A stretch of DNA of 25,024 bases, from positions 1-25,024 of the forward strand of contig JANPDA010000028.1 in assembly GCA_031431235.1 (NCBI GenBank), written 5' to 3'. A model generated the notes under the pieces. It was not told where the DNA came from and made no database searches. It saw only the letters and a list, made by a program, of their open reading frames with translations. Of this stretch, positions 7,905 through 15,729 are shown one piece after another; within the stretch, counting starts at the first letter, position 1; every line of letters begins with the position of its first letter. A program made the position numbers and the translations under genes. This stretch comes from JANNSW01 sp031431235. GTDB taxonomy: Bacteria; Pseudomonadota; Alphaproteobacteria; Rhizobiales; Hyphomicrobiaceae.

Positions 7905-8375
7905 TCAATGCGGATTGAGGAACATGTCGTAGCGCACGAGCGGGGAGCGTTCCGCGATCCGGTTGTAGACGGCTCGCGCCTCGAGATTGTCGGCCTGCGT
8001 CATCCAGAACAGCTTCATCCAGCCCTCGCGCTTGCCGATCGCACCGACGGCTTCGATGAGCGCAGTGCCGATGCCCAGGCGGCGCATTTCCTGCTCCACC
8101 AGCACGTCGAGCAGATAGGCGACGGGCCGCGCCGACCAGGAGTAGGGAAACGTCACCCAGAGTGCAAAGCCAACGGGCCTGCCGCCGGCGCTCTCGGCGA
8201 TCAGCATTCGCATCGGTCCCTCGGGTGACATCACGCAGCACCAGACATGGGCCGGCGCCTCGGGTGCGCAGGGTTCCGGGCCGGATGCGACCAGATCCCT
8301 GAACATCTCCAGGAAGCGCTGCTCGTCTCCCGCTGTGCATGGGCGGATCAGAAAACCCTGTGAAGCCACGCTCAT
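7905..8375 (-). CDS. GNAT family N-acetyltransferase
   Basis: A 156-residue acetyltransferase of the GCN5-related fold. The acetyl-CoA loop appears as VLVEQEMRRLGIGTALIEAV (motif A, Q/RxxGxG/A type), followed by motif B with the ARAVYNRI helix near the C-terminus; strand beta-4 carries VGFALWVTFPYSW. The start is the ATG at 8375, with GGGAG nine bases upstream on the minus strand; the longer reading to 8480 lacks a good site and would run into the divergent promoter region. It is transcribed away from the large operon starting at 8541. The substrate cannot be deduced; amine or amino-acid acetylation is the general role. Confidence 0.85.
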   Translation of the reverse strand: MSVASQGFLIRPCTAGDEQRFLEMFRDLVASGPEPCAPEAPAHVWCCVMSPEGPMRMLIAESAGGRPVGFALWVTFPYSWSARPVAYLLDVLVEQEMRRLGIGTALIEAVGAIGKREGWMKLFWMTQADNLEARAVYNRIAERSPLVRYDMFLNPH

Positions 8376-8431
8376 GGCCTGTCGCTCCCTGCGGCACGCG
8401 AAGCTCGAGAATGTCGCTCGATCGGCGTGCC

Positions 8432-8473
8432 TTGACGGCGCCGGTCGATATTGTACAACATAATGGAAAGTTT
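8432..8473 (+). promoter_or_regulatory. Candidate promoter/operator upstream of the large catabolic operon
   Basis: In the 165-bp divergent spacer, TTGACG at 8432-8437 is followed 16 bp later by TACAAC (8454-8459), a weak sigma70-like pair; CATAAT (8459-8464) also resembles a -10 but is 21 bp away. The perfect palindrome TTGTACAA at 8451-8458 overlaps the -10 region and is a good shape for a repressor site. TGGAAAGTTT at 8464-8473 is shared with the BKACE promoter region (4930-4939). Assigning a particular regulator is not possible. Confidence 0.35.
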
Positions 8474-8540
8474 GCGCCAAACGAAACTACGGCTTTCGTC
8501 GATGGGGCGCGACGCTCGCGGATCGGGTGGGCAGAAAGCT

Positions 8541-9443
8541 ATGGCAGCTGAATCTCTGAGGGGGCGCGTCGCCATCGTGACCGGGGCCGGTCGCGGCCTG
8601 GGAAGGGCGCATGCGCTCTGCCTCGCTGCGCACGGCGCGAGCGTCGTGGTGAACGATCTCGGCGGCGATTTGCAGGGCCATGGCAAGGATGCAACGCCCG
8701 CGCAACAGGTGGTCGCCGAGATCGAGGGGAGTGGCGGCAAGGCGGTGGTGAGCGGCCACGACGTCTCCAGTTGGCAGGACGCGGAAGCGATGATCCGTCT
8801 CGCCGTCGAGACGTTCGGGGATCTGCATGTCCTCGTCAACAACGCCGGCATCCTGCGCGACCGCACCCTCGCCAACATGAGCGAGGAGGAATGGGACGCC
8901 GTCATCCGCGTTCATCTGAAGGGGCACGCTGCCCCCTCGCGTCACGCGATGGCCTACTGGCGGGATCGGGCCAAGGGCGGAGGAGCCGTCGAGGCGTCCG
9001 TCGTCATGACCACCTCGCTCGCCGGCCTCGTCGGCAATTTCGGACAGGCGAGCTATGCCTCCGCCAAGCTCGGCGTCATTGGCCTCTCGCGTGTCGTGGC
9101 GCTCGAGGGAGCGAGGTATGGTGTGCGAGCGAACGCAGTCTCGCCATCGGCGCGCACCCGTATCGAGACGAGCCTCAAGCCTCCGCCTGCAGGTGTCTTC
9201 GACGTCTTCGATCCAGCCAACGTCTCGCCCCTCGTCGCCTGGCTCGCCCACGCGGACTGCCCTGCGACCAACCAGGTTTTTCAGGCCTACGGCAACCGGG
9301 TCGAGGTCATTGGGCAAACGGGCATTGCCGTCGATGTCCGTACGGACGGGCAGTGGACGATCGATGCGCTCGACCGGGCGCTCGAGGGCAAGCTGCCGGC
9401 ACCGCCAAAGCTCGGGGATTTCGTCGAAGGGTTGCCTTTGTAA
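8541..9443 (+). CDS. SDR family 3-hydroxyacyl-CoA dehydrogenase, MFE-2-like
   Basis: A 300-residue short-chain dehydrogenase of the type found as the N-terminal part of peroxisomal multifunctional enzyme 2 (17-beta-HSD type 4), which oxidises (3R)-hydroxyacyl-CoA to 3-ketoacyl-CoA. Motifs are TGAGRGLG (14-21), VVVNDLGG (NAD-preferring Asp), NNAG (100-103), Ser159, and YASAK with Tyr172 and Lys176. The C-terminal ~80 residues extend past the classical SDR core, as in MFE-2-like proteins. The ATG at 8541 is chosen because homology starts at once; upstream in-frame starts at 8451/8463 fall in the promoter-like stretch. It is followed 17 nt later by a hotdog hydratase gene, the partner activity that MFE-2 carries in one chain. 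Confidence 0.88.
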   Translation: MAAESLRGRVAIVTGAGRGLGRAHALCLAAHGASVVVNDLGGDLQGHGKDATPAQQVVAEIEGSGGKAVVSGHDVSSWQDAEAMIRLAVETFGDLHVLVNNAGILRDRTLANMSEEEWDAVIRVHLKGHAAPSRHAMAYWRDRAKGGGAVEASVVMTTSLAGLVGNFGQASYASAKLGVIGLSRVVALEGARYGVRANAVSPSARTRIETSLKPPPAGVFDVFDPANVSPLVAWLAHADCPATNQVFQAYGNRVEVIGQTGIAVDVRTDGQWTIDALDRALEGKLPAPPKLGDFVEGLPL

Positions 9444-9460
9444 GAAGGGAGTGCCTGTGC

Positions 9461-10297
9461 GTGGGTGTTGATGTGGGCAAAGTCGGTTTGGAGCGTGACA
9501 GCGAGGAGTTTCGGGTCAGCACGGCACGGCTCGCCCAGTTTGCCGAGGCGCTCGGCGATACGATCGAGGCGCAACGCAAGGGTAGAGTTGCGCATCCGGT
9601 CTTCCACCACGTGCCGGTCATGCAGAGCATGGTCGAGCTATTGAAGTCGGCGACGACCAAGTTCGCGCTGCATGGTGAGCACGACTTCCATTTCCATCGT
9701 GCGATCGAGCCCGGACAACGGCTCTATACGGTGTCTAAGCTGATCGGCATCCGCCCGACCAAGGCTGGCGCGACGCTCATCATCCGCTCCGATATCGCGA
9801 CCCACGACGAGCTGAAGGTCTCGACCCAGTACTCGACTTGCCTCGTGACGAGTGAGAAGTTCGCCAAGGCGGCGGGAGATCCAGCGCCTGATCGTCCCGT
9901 GATGACACCCGAGGGCGAAGGCGAGCCTGTCACGATCAAGCTCTCGCCCGATCAGGCCTTCCGCTATGCCGAGGCCGCGCGAGACTACTCTCCCTACACG
10001 CTCGACACGGAGGCGGCCGGCGAGCTGGGCTTCCCAGCACCCATCCTGCACGGAATGTGCACCATGGGAATCGCCGCTCGCGCTGTCCTCGGAGCCGCCT
10101 GCCAGGGCGATGCGAGAAAGCTGTTCCGGCTCGGCGGCCGGTTCTCCGCGCCCGTGCTCATGGTGCCGGGGCAATTGCTGACAACCAGAGTCTGGTTCGG
10201 CGCGGTCAGGGGCGCGCGGCGGCTAGTCGCCTTCGAGACGACGGAGATGGGTGGAGAGCTCGCGATCAAGCTCGGCTTCGCGGAGGTAGGCGCGTGA
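9461..10297 (+). CDS. MaoC-like double-hotdog protein with altered hydratase motif
   Basis: A 278-residue protein with an N-terminal hotdog (roughly residues 10-130) and a C-terminal MaoC-type hotdog (about 160-275), the layout of enoyl-CoA hydratase 2. In active enzymes the C-terminal half carries SGDxNPxHxD with a catalytic Asp/His pair. Here the block is ARDYSPYTLD: Asp175 remains, but the His position is Thr180 and Asn is Ser; FPAPILHGMCTMG follows as usual. The protein may be a structural or non-canonical hydratase. The GTG at 9461 has AAGGGAG nine bases upstream; the very long frame reaching back to 8771 is an overlap artefact. Its stop overlaps the ligase start (GTGA). The fold is certain, the activity uncertain. 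Confidence 0.85.
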   Translation: MGVDVGKVGLERDSEEFRVSTARLAQFAEALGDTIEAQRKGRVAHPVFHHVPVMQSMVELLKSATTKFALHGEHDFHFHRAIEPGQRLYTVSKLIGIRPTKAGATLIIRSDIATHDELKVSTQYSTCLVTSEKFAKAAGDPAPDRPVMTPEGEGEPVTIKLSPDQAFRYAEAARDYSPYTLDTEAAGELGFPAPILHGMCTMGIAARAVLGAACQGDARKLFRLGGRFSAPVLMVPGQLLTTRVWFGAVRGARRLVAFETTEMGGELAIKLGFAEVGA

Positions 10298-11967
10298 GCA
10301 AGCAAGCTTCGACCGGCCTCGACGGCTACAGACAATCCAAGCGCCCGGCCGATTGGGTCGAGCACGAGAACGTGCCGCCCATGTGGAGCGGGGTTCCTCA
10401 TCAGACGACGATTGAGATCGTCGCCAAGGGTTGCGCCGAGGATCCCTATCGCCCCGTCCTCATCATCGAGGACGGCCTGACCATCACCCGCAAGGACTTT
10501 CTCGACCGTTGCCAGCGCTTTGCGGGCTTCCTGAAGGGTAAGGTCGAGACGGGCGACAACGTGGTCGTGATGCTCGATAACCGCGTCGAGTTCATGATCG
10601 CTCTCTTCGGCATCATCGCGAACCGCGGCGTGCTGGTCTCGATCGCGCCCTCGGCGCAGTCTTTCGATGCGGGCCACATCGTCAGTGACGCCCAGCCCGT
10701 CGCCGCGATTTGTGGCATGCCCCAGAAGCCGATCATCGACGGCGTGCGCACGAGATCCGACAAGCTCCAGCACGTCATCGTGGTCGACGGCGAGGAGCCG
10801 GACGGGCTCGAGGCCTATTCGCGCGACGCAGAGCCGCTCGATTTTGCCAATGCCAAATGTCAGCGCGAGGACGTCATCACCGTCTACTACACGTCGGGCA
10901 CGAGCGGCGCGCCGAAGGGCTGTCTCTTGCACCATGGCTGGTGGCTGCGAGTGATCGACCTCGACACGCGCATGTTCCGTCGCGGCTGGCAGGACCGCCA
11001 GCTCTGCTGCCTGCCGTTCTACTACGCCGATCCGGCGATCCAGCTGCTGACCTCGCTTGTGACGCGGGGCACCATGGTCGCGATGCGGCGGTTCTCGGTC
11101 TCACGCTTCTGGGACGTGGTCAACAAGTACGACGCGACCGAGATCCTCTCGATTGCCTCGGTACCGGCGCTGCTCATGAAAGGCGATCCCGGCCCAAGCG
11201 AGCACGATCATCGCATTCGCCTCGCAATCCATGCCGGGTTGCCCAAAGAGCTGCATGCCCAGATGCTGAAGCGCTACGGCTTCCATTGGCACAATCAGTA
11301 CGGCTCGACCGAAGGCGGTGTGATGAGCCGGGTGCCGCACCATCTGGCTGATGAGTTGGTTGCCACCGGAACCATGGGCACCGAGCCGCCGGGCGTGTTC
11401 ATCCGCGTGGTCGACGACGACGACGAGGATGTTGCAATCGGCCAATCCGGGGAAGCCCTGATTGGCGGGCCCGATCTCTACAAGGGTTATCTGAACCGGC
11501 CCGAGGTGACGGCGGAGGCGAACCGCGGGGGTTGGTATCACTCGGGCGACGTCATTCGACGCGACGAGCGCGGTCTCCTTTATTTCGTCGGGCGCAAGAA
11601 GGAGATCATCCGGCGCTCCGGTGAGAACATCTCGGCCGCTGAGGTCGAGGCTGTGCTGCGCTCGCACGACAAGGTGCTCGAGGTCGCCGTCATCCCGGTG
11701 CCCGACGAGCTGCGGGGAGAGGAGGTGAAGGCCTACATCCAGCCCAAACCCGGCGAGACGGCAAAGAGCTTTCCGCCCGAGGAGGTCATCGCCTTCTGCA
11801 GGCAGAGCCTCGCTGCCTTCAAGCTGCCTCGCTACATCGAGTACCGCACCCAGGACTTCGAACGCACGCCCTCCATGCGGGTTCAGAAGAAGTCGCTGAT
11901 CGAGGGCAAGCAGGATCTGACGAAGGGCGGCGTCTGGGACCGCGAGACTGGCAGATTCCACGATTGA
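10294..11967 (+). CDS. Class I adenylate-forming acyl-CoA ligase (AMP-binding)
   Basis: A 557-residue ANL-superfamily ligase that activates a carboxylic acid with ATP and loads it onto CoA; it resembles CaiC/FadD-type enzymes. Motifs run in order: YTSGTSGAPKG (199-209, ATP loop), YGSTEGG (336-342), YHSGD (415-419), and the hinge region GRKKEIIRRSGENIS (433-447). In the C-terminal A10 motif, usually TGK/SGK, the sequence is RTPSMRVQKK, so Arg529 takes the position of the lysine that drives adenylation. Start GTG 10294 overlaps the MaoC stop and has GGAGG seven bases upstream. It probably commits the imported or hydrolysed acid to the CoA pathway encoded around it. The substrate is unknown. Confidence 0.92.
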   Translation: MSKQASTGLDGYRQSKRPADWVEHENVPPMWSGVPHQTTIEIVAKGCAEDPYRPVLIIEDGLTITRKDFLDRCQRFAGFLKGKVETGDNVVVMLDNRVEFMIALFGIIANRGVLVSIAPSAQSFDAGHIVSDAQPVAAICGMPQKPIIDGVRTRSDKLQHVIVVDGEEPDGLEAYSRDAEPLDFANAKCQREDVITVYYTSGTSGAPKGCLLHHGWWLRVIDLDTRMFRRGWQDRQLCCLPFYYADPAIQLLTSLVTRGTMVAMRRFSVSRFWDVVNKYDATEILSIASVPALLMKGDPGPSEHDHRIRLAIHAGLPKELHAQMLKRYGFHWHNQYGSTEGGVMSRVPHHLADELVATGTMGTEPPGVFIRVVDDDDEDVAIGQSGEALIGGPDLYKGYLNRPEVTAEANRGGWYHSGDVIRRDERGLLYFVGRKKEIIRRSGENISAAEVEAVLRSHDKVLEVAVIPVPDELRGEEVKAYIQPKPGETAKSFPPEEVIAFCRQSLAAFKLPRYIEYRTQDFERTPSMRVQKKSLIEGKQDLTKGGVWDRETGRFHD

Positions 11968-11983
11968 AAGAGCAGGTTTGGCT

Positions 11984-13429
11984 ATGGTCGACAAGAAGTC
12001 CACGGCGAAAGCGCAATCCGCGTCCGCAGCACCCGAGGTTTGCGACCTCTTGATCCGCAATGGCCATGTTCTGACCATGGATGGACGCCGCACCGTTTAT
12101 CCTGACGGGGCCGTCGCCATCACCGGTACTCGGATCGCGGGTGTCGGACCGACGAGATCCGTCGAGGCGAGGTTCAAGCCGCGGCGCACGATCGATGCTC
12201 ATGGCGCAGCCGTGCACCCCGGCTTGATCGATGGCCACTACCATGCCGGGCTGCACCTCTCGCGCGGCTCGATCACCGACAACCCAAATCCGCCGAAGGA
12301 GCAAGGCGGCGCGGGCACGGGCGTATTCGTGCGCTGGATCAACGCACTCACCGATGAGGACGAGTATGCGAGTGCGCTGATGGCATCCGTGGAGATGGTG
12401 AAGAACGGCTTTACCGCCTACGTGGAAGCAGCGACCGCCTTTGAGCCCGATCTCGTCGCTGAGGCGGCCGAGGCTGTCGGCATCCGCGTGTCGGTCACGG
12501 ATTGCATGCTCTGGGATCTCGTTGGCGGCGAGCCGATGGCAGCCTTGATCCCGCGTGCGCCCTGTGATGGCAAGCGTGCCCGCAGGCTGCTCGGCGATCA
12601 GGTGCGCCGACGGAGCAAGCGGGACGGTCTCGTCCGTGCCCACGTGGCGCTCTACGGCCTGGGCAGCTCGACCGACGAGCTGACGAAGGAAGCCAAGCGC
12701 CTCGCAGACGAATTGCGCGTGCCGTTCCATCAGCACCAGAGCTTCATGACGAGCGATGCCGCCTACGACAGCAAGCGGTTCGGCAAGCCCGCACTCGTTC
12801 ACTTCGCGGAAGCGGGCGTGCTCGGGCCCAATGTCGTGTTCACCCACATGAACGTGCTCACCGATGCCGAGGTCGAGGCAGTCGCGAAATCCGGTATGGC
12901 GCTGGTCTGGCACCCGGGCAATTTCATGTATTATGGCATCGCGCAAACGGCGAAGAGCCGTTTTCCCGAGCTGCACCGGCGTGGTACTGCCATCACTTTC
13001 GGCACCGATGTCGCCAAGGTCTGGGCGTTCGGCGAGCTCGGCTTCATCGCCTATCTCGTCAGCCGCGAGTGGGGCGACTTCGTTCCCTCGGAATCGCTCC
13101 TCGAGATGCTCACATTGGGAGGCGCCCGGGCGCTCGGCATGGAGAGCGAGGTCGGCAGCCTCGAAACCGGCAAGCGCGCCGATCTCGTCATCCGCTCCGA
13201 CGATCTCCCGGACGCGCAACCCAACATCGATGTCGTCCGCCAGCTCATGCTGGTGAGCCGCACCAAGTCGGTCGATACCGTCATCTGCAATGGCGAGGTG
13301 GTGGTGCGGCGCGGCAACCTCACACGGCTCGACGAGGGCGAGGTCTACCGGCTCGCGCGACGGTCGGCCGAGCGTATGGCGGAGCGGGCCGGGATCGAGC
13401 AGAAGCCTGCATGGCCGGTAGTGGCATGA
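11984..13429 (+). CDS. Metal-dependent amidohydrolase (cytosine deaminase/AtzA-TrzN-like)
   Basis: A 481-residue amidohydrolase-superfamily TIM-barrel enzyme. The metal-binding set is complete: HxH in GLIDGHYHAG (His85, His87), His249 in PFHQHQ, His288 in VFTHMN and Asp342 in FGTDVAK. The flanking small beta domain is visible at both ends (LLIRNGHVLTMDG and, at the C-terminus, GKRADLVIRSDD). This subgroup (subtype III-like, mononuclear metal) hydrolyses C-N or C-Cl bonds in heterocycles or deaminates them. The ATG at 11984 has GAGCAGG seven bases upstream; the TTG six bases earlier is less likely. Its place between a CoA ligase and an importer suggests it opens or deaminates the imported compound. 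Confidence 0.9.
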   Translation: MVDKKSTAKAQSASAAPEVCDLLIRNGHVLTMDGRRTVYPDGAVAITGTRIAGVGPTRSVEARFKPRRTIDAHGAAVHPGLIDGHYHAGLHLSRGSITDNPNPPKEQGGAGTGVFVRWINALTDEDEYASALMASVEMVKNGFTAYVEAATAFEPDLVAEAAEAVGIRVSVTDCMLWDLVGGEPMAALIPRAPCDGKRARRLLGDQVRRRSKRDGLVRAHVALYGLGSSTDELTKEAKRLADELRVPFHQHQSFMTSDAAYDSKRFGKPALVHFAEAGVLGPNVVFTHMNVLTDAEVEAVAKSGMALVWHPGNFMYYGIAQTAKSRFPELHRRGTAITFGTDVAKVWAFGELGFIAYLVSREWGDFVPSESLLEMLTLGGARALGMESEVGSLETGKRADLVIRSDDLPDAQPNIDVVRQLMLVSRTKSVDTVICNGEVVVRRGNLTRLDEGEVYRLARRSAERMAERAGIEQKPAWPVVA

Positions 13430-13463
13430 GCGTTGGCGGCAGAGGGAAGGGTGCGGTCCGGCA

Positions 13464-14522
13464 ATGACCACGGTCGAGTTCAACAGCGTCTCGAAGCTCT
13501 ACGGCAGCGTCCGGGCGGTTGACGAGGTGTCGCTGCGCGTCGAGACGGGGGAGTTCGCAACCATCCTCGGCCCCTCTGGCTCGGGCAAGACGACGATGCT
13601 GTCGCTGATCGCGGGCATCGCCGAGCCGAGCGCCGGCAGCATCCTGATCGGCGGCCGCGACGTGACGATGATGCCGGCCGCGGAGCGCAATGTCGGGCTC
13701 GTCTTCCAGAGCTATGCGCTGTTTCCCCACATGACCGTCGCCGACAACGTGGCGTTTCCGCTGCGTGTTCGCCGCACGGCCCGCGCGGAGATCGGGGGGC
13801 GGGTCGCCGAGGCCCTCTCCCTCGTCCGGCTCGAGGGCTACGAGCGGCGCAAACCCCACGAGCTTTCGGGCGGCCAGCAGCAGCGCGTCGCGCTCGCCCG
13901 CGCGGTCGTCTGGAAACCCGACATCCTCCTCCTCGACGAGCCGCTCGCCGCCCTCGACCGCAAGCTACGCGAGGAGGTCAGGGCGGAGATCCATGGCCTG
14001 CAGCGCCGGCTCGGGATCACCACTATCATGGTGACCCACGACCAGGACGAGGCGCTGTCGCTCTCCGATCGCATCGTTGTGCTGGACGGCGGTCGGGTCC
14101 GCCAGATCGACACCCCGTTCGATGCCTACCACAAGCCCAACAGCCGCTTCGTTGCAGGCTTCCTCGGGCTCGCCAACTTTCTCGAAGGCGAGATCGAGGC
14201 CAATGGCTCTGGCACCGTCATCCGCCTGAAGAGCGGCGAGCAGCTCGCCTGCGCACCCGGCCCCGACGGCACTGGCCCGGTTTGCGGCGTGCTCCGCCCC
14301 GAGGATCTGGTGGTTGCCAATGGGGACGGTCGCGGCCGGCTGACGGGCAGGGTCAGGGAAGCGGTCTTCTTCGGCGAGAGCGTCCGCTACACTGTCGCTC
14401 TCGCCAGCGGATTTCAACTCATCGCGCACGTTCCGGGCTCGCGCTCCAAGCTCCCGGAAGGTGCCCACGTCAACCTGGATTGGGATCCGGCGCAAGTCTG
14501 GCTCCTGCCGGGTGAGGACTGA
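13464..14522 (+). CDS. potA: ABC importer ATPase, PotA-type (spermidine/putrescine family)
   Basis: A 352-residue nucleotide-binding subunit with Walker A GPSGSGKT (36-43), Q-loop Gln82, signature LSGGQQQ (134-140), Walker B LLLDEP (155-160) and switch His192, all intact. The C-terminal ~110 residues form the TOBE region of CUT/Pot-type ATPases (GVLRPEDLVV and following). It powers the importer formed with the downstream binding protein and two permeases, at the inner face of the membrane. The start ATG at 13464 lies 35 nt after the amidohydrolase stop, preceded by GAGGGAAGGG at 13442-13451. The symbol indicates the family; actual polyamine transport is not shown. Confidence 0.93.
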   Translation: MTTVEFNSVSKLYGSVRAVDEVSLRVETGEFATILGPSGSGKTTMLSLIAGIAEPSAGSILIGGRDVTMMPAAERNVGLVFQSYALFPHMTVADNVAFPLRVRRTARAEIGGRVAEALSLVRLEGYERRKPHELSGGQQQRVALARAVVWKPDILLLDEPLAALDRKLREEVRAEIHGLQRRLGITTIMVTHDQDEALSLSDRIVVLDGGRVRQIDTPFDAYHKPNSRFVAGFLGLANFLEGEIEANGSGTVIRLKSGEQLACAPGPDGTGPVCGVLRPEDLVVANGDGRGRLTGRVREAVFFGESVRYTVALASGFQLIAHVPGSRSKLPEGAHVNLDWDPAQVWLLPGED

Positions 14523-14580
14523 AGCGTGCGCGAGACGTGGGCAAGGCGTCACAAGGGTTGGCCTGCAGGAAGGCCGGAGT

Positions 14581-14599
14581 CCTCGCTGGTCGAGCGAGG
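14581..14599 (+). other. Hairpin in the leader of the binding-protein gene
   Basis: CCTCGC (14581-14586) and GCGAGG (14594-14599) form a perfect 6-bp stem with a 7-base loop, ending 8 bases before the GGAGG ribosome site at 14608. It sits in the 94-bp spacer between the ATPase and binding-protein genes. It could act as a processing or translation-tuning structure; it is not a terminator, as no T-run follows. Confidence 0.3.
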
Positions 14600-14616
14600 T
14601 GTTGATGGAGGTGGAC

Positions 14617-15645
14617 ATGTCTAAGTCGAAGTTGAAGACCTTGGCGGTCGGACTGCTGTCGGGTGTTGCGCTCGCCGCACTCTCGTGGTCCGCGGCTGCC
14701 GAGGACCTGCATGTGATGCATGCGGGCGGCCAATGGGGCGATGCGATCGTCAAGTGCGTCGACGAGCCGATGGCGAAAGAGAAGGGCATCAAGGTCATCA
14801 TCGAGACGCCCGGCGGCTATGCCAAGCTCGCCGCGCAGGTGAAGTCGGGCACGATCATCAACGTGGCGGCCGATGCCGGCACGACCGAGCTCTACCGTAT
14901 GATCGCGGAAGGCATCGTCGAGGAGATCGACTGGGCCGCGATCGAACCGAAGCCCATGTTCGAGGAGGCCAAGAACAAGTACGGGTTCGGGGCATCCTAC
15001 TATTCGACCATCATGGCCTACCGCGAGGATGCCAAGGCGCCGAAGAACTGGACCGAGTTCTTCGACACGGTGAACTTCCCCGGCAAGCGCGGGCTGCCGG
15101 ACTATGCCGACTATGTGCTGCCGTTCGCTGCGATCGCTGCCGGCCAGTCGGCCGCAAGCGTCGCCAAGGACGGCGTCGATCTCGACAAGGCGTTTGCCAC
15201 GCTCGAGCGCGTCAAGAAGGATGCAATCTGGTGGCAGGCGGGCGCACAGCCCCCACAGCTCCTCGCCGACAACGAGGTGCAGTATGCGATCTCCTGGTCG
15301 GGCCGAGTCGTCGGCAAGCCGGGCATCAAGGTGAACTGGCAGGACGGTATGCTCGACATCTCCTGGTTCGTCGTCACCAAGGGCGCTTCGGCCGAGCAGA
15401 AGAAGGCGCTCTATGTCTGGTTCCATGAGCAGACGGTCGCGGAGAAGCAGGCCTGCATCGCGCAGTACATCTCCTATCCGGGACCGAGCCCGGATCTGGA
15501 GGCGATGCTGCCCAAGGACAAGCTTGCCGAGTTCCCGACCTACAGCGAGAACAAGAAGGTGCAGTGGATCCCGAACGGCGAATGGGCATTCAAGAACGCC
15601 GCCGAGATCGAGAAGCGCTGGAACGAGTTCAAGCTGAAGCTGTAG
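14617..15645 (+). CDS. ABC transporter substrate-binding protein, PotD-type
   Basis: A 342-residue periplasmic binding protein. It begins with a clear signal peptide: basic MSKSKLK, a hydrophobic stretch to about residue 25, and cleavage likely after SAAA at residue 28. The mature part follows the SBP_bac_8/PotD pattern (the GASYYSTIMAYRED and PKNWTEFFD stretches), which captures small cationic or amino compounds. Among in-frame starts, ATG 14617 has GGAGG at 14608-14612, five bases upstream, and places the signal peptide at the very N-terminus; the frame back to 14461 overlaps the ATPase gene. Its stop codon is repeated in frame by a hexanucleotide repeat, and a hairpin follows, so its mRNA segment may be more stable than that of the permeases. 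Confidence 0.92.
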   Translation: MSKSKLKTLAVGLLSGVALAALSWSAAAEDLHVMHAGGQWGDAIVKCVDEPMAKEKGIKVIIETPGGYAKLAAQVKSGTIINVAADAGTTELYRMIAEGIVEEIDWAAIEPKPMFEEAKNKYGFGASYYSTIMAYREDAKAPKNWTEFFDTVNFPGKRGLPDYADYVLPFAAIAAGQSAASVAKDGVDLDKAFATLERVKKDAIWWQAGAQPPQLLADNEVQYAISWSGRVVGKPGIKVNWQDGMLDISWFVVTKGASAEQKKALYVWFHEQTVAEKQACIAQYISYPGPSPDLEAMLPKDKLAEFPTYSENKKVQWIPNGEWAFKNAAEIEKRWNEFKLKL

Positions 15646-15665
15646 CTGTAGCTGTAGCTGTAGCT
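15638..15665 (+). repeat. AGCTGT tandem repeat giving serial in-frame stop codons
   Basis: Four complete copies of the hexamer AGCTGT (15638-15661) plus a partial AGCT follow one another across the end of the binding-protein gene. Because the unit is two codons long, TAG recurs in the same frame at 15643, 15649, 15655 and 15661. Copy-number change by slippage would leave the protein end unchanged. It may be a harmless microsatellite or a safeguard against read-through. Confidence 0.8.
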
Positions 15666-15671
15666 CAGGCA

Positions 15672-15701
15672 ATCCTCTCCCCCTGCGAAGGGGGAGGGGA
15701 T
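15672..15701 (+). repeat. Strong intercistronic GNRA-loop hairpin between binding protein and permease
   Basis: Arms of 13 bases (15672-15684 and 15689-15701) pair with one G-T wobble around the tetraloop GCGA, a GNRA loop. The arms are C-rich and G-rich (CCTCTCCCCCT and AGGGGGAGGGG). No T-run follows, so it is not a classical terminator. The position, just after the binding protein and before the permease genes, fits an mRNA-stabilising or partial attenuating element that raises binding-protein levels. Similar C/G-rich hairpins are dispersed repeats in many alphaproteobacteria. Confidence 0.7.
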
Positions 15702-15729
15702 CAGTCGCCATCGAGGAGCGTTTCCAGTC

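Noticed and set aside
11819..13483. A 554-codon minus-strand open frame over the amidohydrolase
   Set aside because: The plus-strand enzyme has its full metal-ligand set; the minus-strand reading has no family features.
15638..15665. CRISPR-like or longer tandem array
   Set aside because: The repeat is a plain 6-bp microsatellite with no spacers; no CRISPR array was seen in the window.
15672..15701. Rho-independent terminator after the binding-protein gene
   Set aside because: The stem is strong, but no T-run follows and the permease genes continue the operon.
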